The position numbers and the translations under genes are program-made. From contig NZ_FWFX01000013.1 in the NCBI RefSeq assembly GCF_900172335.1, forward strand, positions 62,001 to 126,000: 64,000 nt of DNA. Reading direction: 5' to 3'. This DNA is from Roseovarius albus (lineage in GTDB: Bacteria; Pseudomonadota; Alphaproteobacteria; Rhodobacterales; Rhodobacteraceae). Under the pieces are notes generated by a model. It did not search any database. It had not been told where the DNA came from and was given only the letters and a program-made list of their open reading frames with translations. Positions 54,658-64,000 of this stretch are shown here, in pieces (the stretch's first letter is position 1; every line of letters begins with the position of its first letter).

Positions 54658-55212
54658 TCAGAGATAATCAATCAATTCCGCATCTTTGCGCAGGTACAGC
54701 GGGTGTTTGGCGGATCCGTCCTTGTTGCGTGCAAAGCAACGTAACGGTTTGCCGGTGCTGCGCATTCCCGCCACCACCTCATCAATCACCGGCTGGTAAC
54801 GGTTGTGCAGCTTGCCATAGGCCAGCACGATCAGCTCACTCTCTTCCGCCATGCCCTGCAGATAGGGGATGTTCTCGGCGCTACAGGCCTCTGCCGGATC
54901 CACCGGCAGATCCTTGGGCGAGGTTGCCCGCCAGTCCAGCACATTGCCTTTCAGATACCGGTTGAATCCCCAGCGCCGGGCGAAATCCAATTCGCGGTGG
55001 CAAGTTGGGTCCGACACGCTTGCATCGGCCACTGACGGGTTCATGCCAATGAACAAAATGGTGCGCGCCTGTGCCCCCTCTGCCGTCCAGTCCCGCGTCA
55101 GCGCCTGCCGGTATTTTCCACAGTCGGAAAAGCGCGCGCCGCCGATCACGCCATCAGGCAGTTTCAGGCGAACCTTGCCGCCGGGATCATGCTGTTCTTG
55201 CGGCGCGGTCAT
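54658..55212 (-). CDS. DUF1643 domain-containing protein
   Basis: A 184-residue DUF1643 protein. The conserved core begins ARFSDCGKYRQALTRDW and includes FIGMNPSVADASVSDPTCHR and LAYGKLHNRY. The family function is unknown; the fold is thought to be uracil-DNA-glycosylase-like in some members, but I see no catalytic UDG motif. It starts two bases after the truB stop, the last gene of the rbfA-truB transcript. Confidence 0.85.
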   Translation of the reverse strand: MTAPQEQHDPGGKVRLKLPDGVIGGARFSDCGKYRQALTRDWTAEGAQARTILFIGMNPSVADASVSDPTCHRELDFARRWGFNRYLKGNVLDWRATSPKDLPVDPAEACSAENIPYLQGMAEESELIVLAYGKLHNRYQPVIDEVVAGMRSTGKPLRCFARNKDGSAKHPLYLRKDAELIDYL

Positions 55213-55214
55213 TC

Positions 55215-56132
55215 TCAGCCCTCTGTTGAGGTGTTAAACACCCGGCTGGGATGCAGTTCACCGGCCTTGAACCGGCCCACGGCCACGGCCTGCCCATCCA
55301 ACGCGGCCCAGCACTCATCACCGTATTCAACGTCCGATGCAAACACCATGCCGGGGTTGCCATTGCGCAGCTTTGCGGCTCCTTCGGGCGTGCAATTCAC
55401 CATCGGCAGGTCGGCCAGTCCTTCCTCCAATGGACGCAAATACGTGTCTAACTCAGGCGAATGCGCCATCGCATCAATATGTTCGATGCTCAGCCCATCT
55501 TTGGCCTCAAACGGCCCCGACCAGATCCGGCGCAGCCACTGCACATGACCATGACAGCCCAGCGCCTGCCCCAGATCCCGCGCAATGGACCGGACATATC
55601 CCCCCTTGCCGCAGGTCATCTCAAGCACAGCATGATCCGCATCAGGGCGGTCGCTCAACACCAGCTCCTCAACCCACAAGGGGCGCGCTGTCAGCTCAAT
55701 ATCCTCGCCATCCCGCGCCAGTTTATAGGCTCGCTGGCCGTCAATCTTGACCGCAGAAAACTTCGGCGGCACCTGCATGATGTCGCCCAAAAACGCCCCC
55801 AGCTCAGCCTTGATCGCCTCATCATCCGGGCGCGCATCGCTCTCGGCAATCACCTCGCCTTCGGCATCATCGGTATTCGTCGCCTGCCCCAGTCGCACCG
55901 AAAACTCATATGCCTTCAACGCATCGGTGATATAAGGCACCGTCTTTGTCGCCTCGCCCAAAGCCACGGCCAGAACCCCCGTCGCCTCTGGGTCCAGCGT
56001 GCCCGCATGCCCCGCCTTCTTGGCCTGCAACGCCCAGCGCACTTTGTTCACCACCGAGGTCGAGGTCATGCCCGCCGGTTTATCCACCACCAGCCAGCCC
56101 GAAATAACACGCCCTTTGCGTTTACGTCCCAT
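55215..56132 (-). CDS. truB: tRNA pseudouridine(55) synthase
   Basis: A 305-residue enzyme that makes pseudouridine 55 in the T-loop of tRNAs. The catalytic Asp lies in [19 protein letters not shown]; the N-terminal [13 protein letters not shown] and the central [15 protein letters not shown] are family motifs. I chose ATG 56132; a GTG at 56144 is in frame. Third gene of the leftward rbfA-DUF2233-truB-DUF1643 set; rbfA and truB are commonly linked in bacteria. Confidence 0.96.
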   Translation of the reverse strand: MGRKRKGRVISGWLVVDKPAGMTSTSVVNKVRWALQAKKAGHAGTLDPEATGVLAVALGEATKTVPYITDALKAYEFSVRLGQATNTDDAEGEVIAESDARPDDEAIKAELGAFLGDIMQVPPKFSAVKIDGQRAYKLARDGEDIELTARPLWVEELVLSDRPDADHAVLEMTCGKGGYVRSIARDLGQALGCHGHVQWLRRIWSGPFEAKDGLSIEHIDAMAHSPELDTYLRPLEEGLADLPMVNCTPEGAAKLRNGNPGMVFASDVEYGDECWAALDGQAVAVGRFKAGELHPSRVFNTSTEG

Positions 56133-56192
56133 AGATTTTTCCACGTCTAAAGTTTGAACACGCGGGCTATCAATCAGCGCGCACTACGTCAA

Positions 56193-56936
56193 TCACTCTG
56201 CCGGGGACACAACCCCGACAATCGGCCCCATCGGAAAGCCGCCGTCATGCCGCCCCAGATCCGGCGCATAGAGCTTTGAGATATTGCCGTCGAAATAAAG
56301 CGCCTGTGGCGTCTTCAATTCATCGCGAAACAACACCGCAATTTCGTGAAACGTCACCGGCGCATGCGAGATCACAAACCACGCGGTTTTCCCACCGTCC
56401 GAAACGCCCACCCCGTTACGTACATAGCGGCTGTCACTGTCTGGCAGGAACCGTGGATGCAATTCACCGTCAATCACCAACATCGGCCCGGATTGCGTAG
56501 CAAAGCGACACTCGGGTTGTTCGGCCTGAAACTGCTTGGTTTCAGACACCAGCGCTGCCCCATCCTGAATGCAAAGGATCCCGTTCGGCAAAAGGCCAAA
56601 ATTTCCAGGCCCGGCCGAGGCGATGATGTGCATCTGCTCTTCACCATTCTCAACGTAATGCCCCACCGGGCTACGATCCTGATGATACATCCCGGCGTTC
56701 ATGGCAAAACGCAGCACCTTGCCCTGACCTGACACCAGCGCATCGACACTACCAAAGCTGCCTAACACATCGCCAGTTTCAGGGTGGTTCAAAAACAACC
56801 GCAGCTCTTCGTTTGCAACATCGACCTTGCAAACGCTGTAGTCACGCCCGTCGTGCTGCATTACATCACAATCAACGGCCATGGCCGGGCTTGCGAACCA
56901 GCCTGCCACCATCGCCAATGCCAATCGCCAGCGCAT
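56193..56936 (-). CDS. Exported DUF2233 (phosphodiester glycosidase-like) protein
   Basis: A 247-residue protein with a signal peptide ending ASPAMA (about residue 20). The body matches the DUF2233/NAGPA-like domain: RFAMNAGMYHQDRSPVG, a central FGLLPNGILC, SGPMLVIDGELHP and LYFDGNISKLYAPD. The domain includes the eukaryotic uncovering enzyme that removes GlcNAc from a phosphodiester; bacterial members are largely uncharacterised. It starts four bases after the rbfA stop, so is co-transcribed with ribosome and tRNA maturation genes, probably for convenience of layout. Periplasmic. Confidence 0.85.
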   Translation of the reverse strand: MRWRLALAMVAGWFASPAMAVDCDVMQHDGRDYSVCKVDVANEELRLFLNHPETGDVLGSFGSVDALVSGQGKVLRFAMNAGMYHQDRSPVGHYVENGEEQMHIIASAGPGNFGLLPNGILCIQDGAALVSETKQFQAEQPECRFATQSGPMLVIDGELHPRFLPDSDSRYVRNGVGVSDGGKTAWFVISHAPVTFHEIAVLFRDELKTPQALYFDGNISKLYAPDLGRHDGGFPMGPIVGVVSPAE

Positions 56937-56940
56937 TGCG

Positions 56941-57339
56941 CTATTCTTCCTCGGTATCGCGAAGCACATCGTCTTGCGAAAACAGACGGCGGGTTTCATC
57001 CATCTGATCAAAGGTCGTATCGACCCGAAACCGCAGATCCGGCGCAAATTTCAACGCCAGCTTCTTGCCGATGATCCGGCGCAACTCGCCCTTATTGCGC
57101 GCCAGCAGGGCCACAACATCCTCTTGCCCGGTCCCACCAAGCGGCAAAACATAAGCCGTCGCAATCTTCAGATCCGGTGAGATTCGCACCTCACCCACGG
57201 TGATCGACATGCGGTTCAGATCCGGGTCATGGATATCGCCACGCGCCAGCACATCCGACAGCGTCCGCCGGATCAATTCCCCCACCCGCAGCTGCCGCTG
57301 CGACGGTCCGGGGCCATCATGAAACTTGTTCTTTCCCAT
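56941..57339 (-). CDS. rbfA: Ribosome-binding factor A
   Basis: A 132-residue KH-like protein needed for late 16S rRNA and 30S maturation. Landmarks are [39 protein letters not shown] and [22 protein letters not shown] 57339 gives the expected [16 protein letters not shown] start; an ATG three codons upstream is possible. First gene of a leftward operon and divergent from dapB. Confidence 0.95.
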   Translation of the reverse strand: MGKNKFHDGPGPSQRQLRVGELIRRTLSDVLARGDIHDPDLNRMSITVGEVRISPDLKIATAYVLPLGGTGQEDVVALLARNKGELRRIIGKKLALKFAPDLRFRVDTTFDQMDETRRLFSQDDVLRDTEEE

Positions 57340-57424
57340 GCGGTGCATCTAGTGCCTAACTCGGGCTTTGCCAAGCGATGATCATCACGCTAAGAGGAAC
57401 CTTTCAGCGCAAAGGAGACACGCG

Positions 57425-58243
57425 ATGACTGATTTGCCCGGGATTGTGGTCACAGGCGCCTCTGGCCGTATGGGTCAGATGCTGATTCAAACCATCACTC
57501 AAAGCGACCGCGCCCAACTGGTTGGCACTGTCGAGCGTGCAGGTCATGACTGGGTTGACCGCGATGTGGGTGAATGCATGGGTGGCAGTGCGCTTGGTGT
57601 GACCGTCACCGATGATCCTTTGGAAGCTTTTGCAAAGGCACAAGTCGTGATCGATTTCACCGCCCCAACAGCCACGATTGAGTTCGCCAATCTCGCCGCG
57701 CAAGCTCGCGCCGTGCATGTCATCGGCACCACTGGGATGACGGATGAGGATCTTGCAGCCCTTAAACCCGCTGCCCGTCACGCTATCATCGTGCGTGCTG
57801 GCAACATGAGCCTTGGCGTCAATCTGCTCACCCAACTGACCAAAAAGGTTGCCGCCGCTCTGGACGAAGATTTCGACATCGAAATCATCGAATCGCACCA
57901 CAATCAAAAGGTCGATGCGCCTTCAGGCACCGCCCTGATGCTGGGCGAAGCCGCTGCCGAAGGCCGCGGTGTTTCCCTGAATGAGGCCGCAGACCGGGGC
58001 CGCGACGGCATCACCGGGGCCCGCACCCGCGGCCAGATCGGCTTTCACGCTATCCGTGGCGGCGACATCGTTGGTGAACATGACGTGCTTTTTGCCGCTC
58101 CCGGCGAACGCATCACCCTGCGCCACGTCGCCAGCGACCGCGCGGTCTTTGCCCGCGGTGCGCTCAAGGCCGCACTTTGGGGTCTTGGCAAGAAGCCCGG
58201 TGAATATGACATGCTGGATGTGCTGGGTCTGAACGACGGCTAA
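57425..58243 (+). CDS. dapB: 4-hydroxy-tetrahydrodipicolinate reductase
   Basis: A 272-residue NAD(P)H enzyme of lysine and diaminopimelate synthesis. The N-terminal dinucleotide fold is [13 protein letters not shown]; the substrate signature is [16 protein letters not shown], with the catalytic His pair and Lys. AAAGGAG precedes ATG 57425. Monocistronic, divergent from rbfA. Confidence 0.97.
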   Translation: MTDLPGIVVTGASGRMGQMLIQTITQSDRAQLVGTVERAGHDWVDRDVGECMGGSALGVTVTDDPLEAFAKAQVVIDFTAPTATIEFANLAAQARAVHVIGTTGMTDEDLAALKPAARHAIIVRAGNMSLGVNLLTQLTKKVAAALDEDFDIEIIESHHNQKVDAPSGTALMLGEAAAEGRGVSLNEAADRGRDGITGARTRGQIGFHAIRGGDIVGEHDVLFAAPGERITLRHVASDRAVFARGALKAALWGLGKKPGEYDMLDVLGLNDG

Positions 58244-58252
58244 TCACGCGGG

Positions 58253-58432
58253 TCAGAAATCGACCGCGATCCCCTTTTTCTCCCAATCGCCAAATCTGAC
58301 AGGTTCCGGCCCATCCTTGCGCCCGCCCAACTCTTTGGGCAGATCCATCGCCTCGGCCTGCTTGCGGCGCTCTTCCGCCTCGGCCAAGGCACGAATGGCG
58401 GCAGGGGGCAGGTCTTTTTTCTCAGCTTCCAT
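58253..58432 (-). CDS. DUF1674 protein (SDHAF4-like)
   Basis: A 59-residue protein ending in the DUF1674 signature (PVRFGDWEKKGIAVDF). The mitochondrial homologue SDHAF4 binds flavinylated SdhA and assists succinate dehydrogenase assembly; the same role is likely here but sdh genes are not in the window. The N-terminal part is a charged helix (AIRALAEAEERRKQAEA). ATG 58432 has AAGGA nine bases upstream; a longer frame to 58507 lacks support. Convergent with dapB. Confidence 0.88.
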   Translation of the reverse strand: MEAEKKDLPPAAIRALAEAEERRKQAEAMDLPKELGGRKDGPEPVRFGDWEKKGIAVDF

Positions 58433-58500
58433 AGCTGGGCTTCCTTTGTTTGGGCCCTCCTGATATAGGCCACGCCTGACCCGACGCCAAGGACAATAGC

Positions 58501-59766
58501 ATGACATCTTCCCGGCCCTCTGCCCGCCGCAGCGCGGTTTACCTGCTGGATCAGATCATCGGCGAAGGCCGCCTGATGTCCGAAATTGCCAACGAGCGTA
58601 CTTTCAAGGGCCTCAACGCGTCCGAGCGCGCCACCGCACAACGTCTCGCCACCGAAACCCTGCGCGGATTGGACCGCGCCGATCGTCTGCTCAATCGCCA
58701 GCTGCGCAAACCACCCGCCCTGCATGTGATGAACACGCTGCGTCTTGGCACGGTCGAGCTCTGCACCGGCGGCGACGCCCACGGCGTGGTCAGCGAGTTG
58801 GTCGGCCTGGTCAGCCGCAACCCGCGCTACGGCAAACAAAAGGGGCTGGTCAACGCCGTCCTACGCAAGATGGCCGGGGATGCGGGCAAGCCATGGAAAG
58901 ACCTGCGTATCCCCCGCATGCCAGGCTGGCTGCGTGACCCATTGGTTCAAGGCTACGGAAATGGCGTGATCAACGCGATTGAAAAGGTCCACTTTGCGGG
59001 CGCGCGCTTGGACCTCACTGCGAAATCCGACGCCCAAGCTGTTGCCAAAGCCACCGGTGGCACCTTGCTGCCCAGTGGATCCATCCGGCTTGATGATGCC
59101 GGTCAAGTCTCCGCCCTGCCCGGCTTTGAAGCCGGCGATTGGTGGGTGCAAGACGCCGCCGCCGCCCTGCCCGCGCAGATCCTGAACCCGCAAAAGGGCG
59201 AAAAAATTCTTGATCCCTGCGCCGCACCGGGGGGCAAAACCATGCAACTCGCCGCCGCCGGAGCCGACGTCACCGCGTTGGATGTCTCAGAACGCCGTCT
59301 CGAACGTGTACAGGAAAACCTCGCCCGCACCGGCCTCACCGCCACCCTGATTGCAGGCGATGCGCTGGAACACGAAGGCGCGTACGACGCCATCCTGCTT
59401 GATGCCCCCTGCTCCGCCACCGGCACCATCCGCCGCCACCCCGATCTGCCCTATGCCAAGGATGGATCAGAATTTGGCGAACTCATCGGGCTCCAGTCCG
59501 CAATGCTCGACCACGCCCTGACCCTGCTAAAACCCGGCGGGCGGCTGGTCTATTGCACCTGCTCGCTCTTGCCGGACGAGGGCGAATGCCAGATCGAAGA
59601 GCTGCTGGAACGCACCCCGAACCTGAAAGTCGACCAAGACGCCCTCGCCCTCGCCGGCATAGACCCTGCGTGGATCACCGAGGAAGGCGGCCTGCGCCTG
59701 CGGCCTGATTACTGGGCCGATCACGGCGGCATGGATGGCTTCTATATCGCTTGCATTCACACCTGA
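58501..59766 (+). CDS. rsmB: RsmB/NOP-family 16S rRNA m5C methyltransferase
   Basis: A 421-residue SAM-dependent methyltransferase. The N-terminal NusB-like domain (about 1-135) is followed by the Rossmann domain with LDPCAAPGGKTMQLA (SAM site). The two catalytic cysteines are in LDAPCSATGTIRRHPD and YCTCSLLPDEGE. It likely methylates C967 of 16S rRNA, the RsmB position; RsmF-type substrates are less likely given the NusB domain. AAGGA lies before ATG 58501; divergent from the SDHAF4-like gene. Confidence 0.92.
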   Translation: MTSSRPSARRSAVYLLDQIIGEGRLMSEIANERTFKGLNASERATAQRLATETLRGLDRADRLLNRQLRKPPALHVMNTLRLGTVELCTGGDAHGVVSELVGLVSRNPRYGKQKGLVNAVLRKMAGDAGKPWKDLRIPRMPGWLRDPLVQGYGNGVINAIEKVHFAGARLDLTAKSDAQAVAKATGGTLLPSGSIRLDDAGQVSALPGFEAGDWWVQDAAAALPAQILNPQKGEKILDPCAAPGGKTMQLAAAGADVTALDVSERRLERVQENLARTGLTATLIAGDALEHEGAYDAILLDAPCSATGTIRRHPDLPYAKDGSEFGELIGLQSAMLDHALTLLKPGGRLVYCTCSLLPDEGECQIEELLERTPNLKVDQDALALAGIDPAWITEEGGLRLRPDYWADHGGMDGFYIACIHT

Positions 59767-59835
59767 CATTTGTTGACAGCCAACTGCCTGACGTTTCATG
59801 CTTTAAATTATTGAAAACTCTCGAAGGGCCGCACC

Positions 59836-61509
59836 ATGCCGTCACCCGACCTGATCATTGTGAACGCCAGCATACTGACGATGAATTCCAACCGCCCAAG
59901 GGCGCAAGCCATTGCCATCACACGCGGAAAGATCACCGAAGTCGGAACCGATGATCAGATCAAAGCTTTAATGACCCCCAACACCCGAATGATTGACGCA
60001 GAGGGCGGCACCGTTCTGCCCGGTTTCATCGACAGCCACGTGCATCTTTTCCAAGGCTCGGCCGAGCTGGATTTCCTGCCCGTCGGCGGCAAAACACACC
60101 TATCGGATATCCGTCAGGATGTTATCGACTATGCCACCGCCCGCCCGGACGAGCCGCTCGTTTTGGGCACTGGGGCTTTCTATGACCTGTTCATCGGCGT
60201 CGACAAAGACCCCCGTCACCTACTGGATGACATCCTGCCTGACCGGCCTTTCGCCCTCTTAGGCGCTGACGTGCACACCGTCTGGGCCAACAGCGCGGCA
60301 TTGGAAAAGGCCGGGTTGCTGAATGGCGCAGAAATGCCCCAAGGCAGCACCGTTGTGATGGGCGAAGATGGCCTTGCCAGCGGTGTCCTACATGAAACCG
60401 GCGCCTTTGGCCCGGTTCTGGCGCTGTCGCGCACCGGCGGGCGCGACATGCTGGGCTATGTCACCGGCGCAGATCCTGTTCCACCGGCAACACCCGAAGA
60501 ACGCGCCGCCGACAAGGACCTCCTGCTCAAGGGGCTTGATCACTGCGCCTCTCACGGCATCACCACGCTGCACAACATGGACGGCAACAACTACATGTTG
60601 GAACTGCTCAGCGAGTTGGAAAAAGAAAGCAAACTCAAGTGCCGCATCCAGGTGCCTTTCCACCTCAAGAACTTCGATCCTGTTGAACGACTGGACGAGG
60701 CGGCAGAACTGCACCGCAAGTACAATTCCGAAATGGTCTGGTCCGGTCGGGTCAAGATGTTCATGGACGGCGTGCTTGAATCCCGAACCGCCCTTGTAAC
60801 CCGACCTTTCCCTGACACCCCAGACAATATCGGCGAGGCGGTGTTTGACCAAGATCATTTCAACGAAGCCTGCATAAAGGCCGATGCCATGGGCCTGCAG
60901 ATCAGCACGCATGCCATAGGTGATCTGGCCGTGCGCCGCACCATCGACGGCTATGAAGCCGCCGCAAAAATCAACGGCACGCGCGATGCCCGCCACCGGA
61001 TCGAACATATCGAATTGATCACCGATCAGGATTTTCCCCGCCTCAAAGAGCTTGCAATCGTCGCCTCGATGCAGCCGCGCCATGCACCTTTCGCCGGGTT
61101 CTTTGAACCGATCGAGCCCGACACCATCCTTTTCACCCATGAATACAGCCATTTCTGTGCGTGGCGGCGTATTCGCGACGCTGGCATTGCCCTGACCTTT
61201 TCCACCGACTGGCCCGTTGTGCCGGTGGATGTCATGGCCAATATCCAATGCGCCGTCGCCCCCCTTGATCTGGGCGAAGGTTGGATGGACCAAAGCCAAA
61301 CCCTGATGGAAACGCTTGAATCCTATACCGCCCTAAACGCTTGGCTGGGGTTTCGCGAAGACCACCAAGGCAAGCTTGCACCGGGCTATGATGCTGATAT
61401 TGTGATGTTAAAAGGCGATATCGAAGCAACCGATCCCAACGATCTAGCCAACCTTGGTATCGCCCTGACCATCTGCAACGGGAAGATAACTTATGACGCG
61501 CGCGGCTAA
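59836..61509 (+). CDS. Amidohydrolase family 3 (YtcJ-like) metal-dependent hydrolase
   Basis: A 557-residue YtcJ-type amidohydrolase. The first metal motif is HxH in GFIDSHVHLFQG (about 67-75). Further ligands are in ISTHAIGDLAV and RHRIEHIELI, and the catalytic-type Asp in FSTDWPVVPVD. Clearly diverged from the paralogue at 13880-15559 (SHVH against PHGH, different C-terminal metal site region). AAGGG precedes the ATG. The following antiporter gene is 12 bp downstream, so the two are probably co-transcribed. Substrate unknown. Confidence 0.87.
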   Translation: MPSPDLIIVNASILTMNSNRPRAQAIAITRGKITEVGTDDQIKALMTPNTRMIDAEGGTVLPGFIDSHVHLFQGSAELDFLPVGGKTHLSDIRQDVIDYATARPDEPLVLGTGAFYDLFIGVDKDPRHLLDDILPDRPFALLGADVHTVWANSAALEKAGLLNGAEMPQGSTVVMGEDGLASGVLHETGAFGPVLALSRTGGRDMLGYVTGADPVPPATPEERAADKDLLLKGLDHCASHGITTLHNMDGNNYMLELLSELEKESKLKCRIQVPFHLKNFDPVERLDEAAELHRKYNSEMVWSGRVKMFMDGVLESRTALVTRPFPDTPDNIGEAVFDQDHFNEACIKADAMGLQISTHAIGDLAVRRTIDGYEAAAKINGTRDARHRIEHIELITDQDFPRLKELAIVASMQPRHAPFAGFFEPIEPDTILFTHEYSHFCAWRRIRDAGIALTFSTDWPVVPVDVMANIQCAVAPLDLGEGWMDQSQTLMETLESYTALNAWLGFREDHQGKLAPGYDADIVMLKGDIEATDPNDLANLGIALTICNGKITYDARG

Positions 61510-61521
61510 GGCATTTATCAC

Positions 61522-62718
61522 ATGATCGGCGGTATAATAATCTGTATCGCCGCTGTCACTTACGGCCTCATGGCTGAGCGATTGTCAAAAACCCCGATCA
61601 CCGCGCCCATCATTTTCATCTCGCTCGGCGCGATACTAGCGACCAGCGGTGCTCTCTCGACGACCGAAATTAACCATTTCCTGCATCCCCTGGCCGAATT
61701 TGCCCTTGTGGTCGTTCTGTTCCTCGATGCTGCGAAAACCGATTTCAAAGCGCTCGAGCGCCGCCATATCTGGCCTCAACGGATGTTGCTTATTGGCCTT
61801 CCGCTCGCGATTATCTTTGGCACACTTGCATTCTACGCGATTTTACCCGCATGGCCGCTCGCCATGATCGGTTTGGCAGCGGCTGTGCTGTCACCAACAG
61901 ATGCGGCTTTGGGTCAGGCTGTTGTTTCAAACACCGCTGTCCCTGAACGCGACCGCCGGGCGCTCACTGTGGAAAGCGGTTTAAACGATGGCATGGCGCT
62001 TCCCATCATCTTGATGCTCACTTCACTGGTCGCGATCGAGGTCAGCTCAGGTAGCGCGGGTCAATGGCTGATGTTCGGTCTGAAGCAGATCACACTTGGC
62101 CCTCTCGTCGGGGCAATTGTCGGGTCCGTGGCTGGCATCGCACTGCTCAAGGCCAAAGCGAACAATACCACGACTGAGGCCTATGAGGGGGCAGCAACGC
62201 TTGCGATCGCAGGCGGTGCCTATCTTTTGGCCAACTACGTCGGTGGGAATGGGTTTATTGCAACCTTTGTCGCCGGGCTCTGTTTTGGCCACAAGGTGCA
62301 AGGTCAATGTCCCTTCGTCTATGAATTTGCCGAGGGCGAAGGCCAGCTTTTGACCTGGGCGGCCTTTCTCTTCATCGGTGCGGGTTTGGTCCCGGAGGCG
62401 ATTTCAAATCTGACGTGGCCAATGTTTCTTGCCATCATGGTCAGCCTATTCGTTGTCCGCCCATTGGCCATCTGGATTTCGCTCATCGGCACAGATGCAA
62501 CACCAGTAACTAGGCTATTCTTCGGCTGGTTCGGGCCGCGCGGATTGGCGACAGCGTTGTTCGCACTTCTGGTTCTGCACGAATTGCCCGAAGACGCCGG
62601 TCACGGCTTGCTGATGCTCGCCGCAAACGCCGTTTGGATCAGTGCCTTGCTCCACGGCTTATCCTCGGCACCTGCCGCCCGATGGTACGGGAAAATCAGC
62701 CGCCCTCAGGACGGCTGA
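61522..62718 (+). CDS. Cation:proton antiporter (CPA1, NhaP-type)
   Basis: A 398-residue membrane protein with about 12 helices. The ion-translocation motif includes AAVLSPTDAALGQAVVSN, with the Asp of a TD pair, and VESGLNDGMALPIILML, with the conserved Asn-Asp (ND). GWFGPRGLATALFALLV is a family loop near the C-terminus. It probably exchanges Na+ or K+ for protons, for pH or salt balance, fitting a marine host. It follows the amidohydrolase by 12 bp and ends inside a bidirectional terminator. Confidence 0.9.
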   Translation: MIGGIIICIAAVTYGLMAERLSKTPITAPIIFISLGAILATSGALSTTEINHFLHPLAEFALVVVLFLDAAKTDFKALERRHIWPQRMLLIGLPLAIIFGTLAFYAILPAWPLAMIGLAAAVLSPTDAALGQAVVSNTAVPERDRRALTVESGLNDGMALPIILMLTSLVAIEVSSGSAGQWLMFGLKQITLGPLVGAIVGSVAGIALLKAKANNTTTEAYEGAATLAIAGGAYLLANYVGGNGFIATFVAGLCFGHKVQGQCPFVYEFAEGEGQLLTWAAFLFIGAGLVPEAISNLTWPMFLAIMVSLFVVRPLAIWISLIGTDATPVTRLFFGWFGPRGLATALFALLVLHELPEDAGHGLLMLAANAVWISALLHGLSSAPAARWYGKISRPQDG

Positions 62719-62723
62719 TTTTC
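62691..62723. terminator. Perfect bidirectional terminator overlapping the antiporter stop codon
   Basis: A 12-bp perfect stem, GAAAATCAGCCG and CGGCTGATTTTC with a nine-base loop, has A/T ends on both sides. The antiporter stop TGA lies in the right arm. It can serve the antiporter (plus) and the carnitine dehydrogenase (minus). Confidence 0.85.
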
Positions 62724-62787
62724 GATATTCTCAGTTTCCGAGTTTTGTACAAAACCCGCGTACAGCTTTTACAAGTTGCACGTAAAT

Positions 62788-64000
62788 TCAGGCCTCGGCG
62801 TGCAGCTTCGCTAAGGACTCTACTTTGTCTTTCACATGATCCAGCGGTGGGCAGGATTTGCGGCTTTCCAGATTGACGTGCAGCATGAATTGATCGCAGG
62901 TCGCGAGCAGTTCACCATCACTTTCCCGCTTCATTTCATGGAAACAGCGCAGCTTTTTCCCTTCACCTAGCGTGATCCGGCTTTCCACCCGCACCTGTTC
63001 ACCTGCATGGCTTTCGATCAGGTATTTGATCGTGGTTTCAGCGGTGAAATAGCTGTTCCCGGCCTTGATGTACTCGGCATTTGCACCCACGTGGTTCATC
63101 ACTGCATCAGCCGCATCGCTGAAGATTTGGCCATATCGCCCTTCGTTCATGTGACCGTTGTAATCCGTCCAATCCACTGGAATTGAACGGTTAATTGTGA
63201 TCAGCGGCGCTGTATCTTCCAGCACAGGACGCAAAGTTTCTTGGTGATCATTGATCAGTCGACCGGCAGCATTACCCTGTTGTTTCAGAGCCCGCATCAT
63301 CGCGATCAGATTGTTGTCGCGCTTGCGCTCCAACTCACGAATAGTCAGGCCGCCCGACTGCGCATCGGACTGATCGGCAATCATATCAACCAGTTCATCG
63401 GTGAATTCCGGCACATCCATCAGTTTGGTCCATGGCCATTTCAGCGCCGGGCCAAACTGAGCCATGAAGTGACGCATCCCCGCCTCTCCGCCTGCTACTC
63501 GGTAGGTTTCAAACAACCCCATCTGCGCCCAACGGATGCCAAAGCCATAACGAATGGCATTGTCAATTTCCTCGGTATTAGCGATCCCATCCTTGACTAG
63601 CCACAGCGCCTCGCGCCACACCGCCTCAAGGAAGCGGTCGGCAATGTGGGCATCGATTTCTTTTTGCACGCGTAGCGGATAAAGGCCAATCGAATTCAGG
63701 ATTTCATTTGCGTTTTCAATAGCTTCTTCTGAGGTCACCTTGGACGGCACGACCTCGATCAAGGGCAAAAGATATACCGGGTTAAACGGGTGGGTGACCA
63801 TGATCTGCCCCGGAACCCGCGCGCCTTCCTGAAGCTCGGACGGCTTGAAACCAGATGTCGAAGAGCCCACCGGGACGCTGGCATTTGCGCTCTGCACTTC
63901 TGCCAGAACCTTGTGCTTGAGCTCCAGACGCTCACTGACGCTTTCCTGCACCCACTGAGCATCCGTCACGGCATCAGCAATGCTGCTGCAGAATCGCAAA
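62788..64000 (-). CDS. lcdH: L-carnitine 3-dehydrogenase fused to a thioesterase domain (partial)
   Basis: The visible 404 residues lack the N-terminal NAD-binding start, which lies beyond the right edge. The first 230 residues match the 3-hydroxyacyl-CoA dehydrogenase fold (VTHPFNPVYLLPLIEVVP with catalytic His, then the helical dimer domain). The last 130 residues form a hot-dog thioesterase (PVDWTDYNGHMNEGRYGQIF, the hot-dog DYNGHMN motif). In alphaproteobacteria this fusion joins L-carnitine dehydrogenase (CdhA) to a betainyl-CoA thioesterase-type domain (CdhB) in carnitine breakdown to glycine betaine. The third gene, a BKACE-type cleavage enzyme, would be expected further right. Confidence 0.87.
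   Translation of the reverse strand, partial: LRFCSSIADAVTDAQWVQESVSERLELKHKVLAEVQSANASVPVGSSTSGFKPSELQEGARVPGQIMVTHPFNPVYLLPLIEVVPSKVTSEEAIENANEILNSIGLYPLRVQKEIDAHIADRFLEAVWREALWLVKDGIANTEEIDNAIRYGFGIRWAQMGLFETYRVAGGEAGMRHFMAQFGPALKWPWTKLMDVPEFTDELVDMIADQSDAQSGGLTIRELERKRDNNLIAMMRALKQQGNAAGRLINDHQETLRPVLEDTAPLITINRSIPVDWTDYNGHMNEGRYGQIFSDAADAVMNHVGANAEYIKAGNSYFTAETTIKYLIESHAGEQVRVESRITLGEGKKLRCFHEMKRESDGELLATCDQFMLHVNLESRKSCPPLDHVKDKVESLAKLHAEA

Overview
The window looks like chromosome of a marine alphaproteobacterium of the Rhodobacterales (Roseobacter-type). The coding sequence is GC-rich. Clade-typical genes include a 44-residue aa3-type cytochrome oxidase subunit IV, a TIGR01244-type phosphatase, a riboswitch-controlled DUF1636/BtuDFC cassette, a DUF1674 protein and a split leuC-leuD-leuB locus. 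No species is assigned. I saw no tRNA, rRNA, transposase, phage gene or CRISPR array.

Left fifth (1-12858): one minus-strand reading frame, open across 4286 codons and leaving the left edge without a stop. It has a signal peptide, two 114-residue N-terminal modules and 54 glycine-rich AQS-[IV]-GGGGG repeats. Sixteen consecutive repeat intervals are exactly 195 bp. It then has a repeat-free stretch that resembles the end of an autotransporter passenger. The many proline-rich plus-strand frames over this region are its antisense shadow. This giant surface protein is the most unusual object in the window.

13-31 kb: a catabolic and transport stretch. A Tat-exported solute-binding protein, an amidohydrolase and a GST-like protein run leftward. 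A divergent HTH regulator and an HSL-type esterase follow. A GlxA-type regulator is divergent from a gamma-butyrobetaine-hydroxylase-like dioxygenase and a class II aldolase. After these come photolyase, a GabD-type dehydrogenase, an arylformamidase-like hydrolase, threonylcarbamoyl-AMP synthase, a DmdC-like acyl-CoA dehydrogenase with an MBL hydrolase and a DUF6173-like protein, CoxIV and a lipoprotein.

31-42 kb: an AT-richer patch with a gene broken by one in-frame TAG and a second GlxA-type regulator. Next are a universal stress protein, a fused 5-oxoprolinase/hydantoinase, a phosphatase plus degenerate sugar-kinase pair, a COG0523 GTPase behind a Zur-like palindrome, and a two-component system.

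42-53 kb: pncB; a cobalamin riboswitch leading the B12 uptake operon (DUF1636, btuD, btuF, btuC); then leuC, a tiny membrane peptide, leuD, a membrane protein coupled to a secreted EEP-fold protein, and leuB.

53-64 kb: an FAD monooxygenase; a leftward rbfA-DUF2233-truB-DUF1643 operon; dapB, an SDHAF4-like protein and rsmB; a second YtcJ-type amidohydrolase; a cation/proton antiporter; and, leaving the right edge, a carnitine 3-dehydrogenase fused to a thioesterase. Together with the gamma-butyrobetaine-type dioxygenase this hints at quaternary-amine metabolism.
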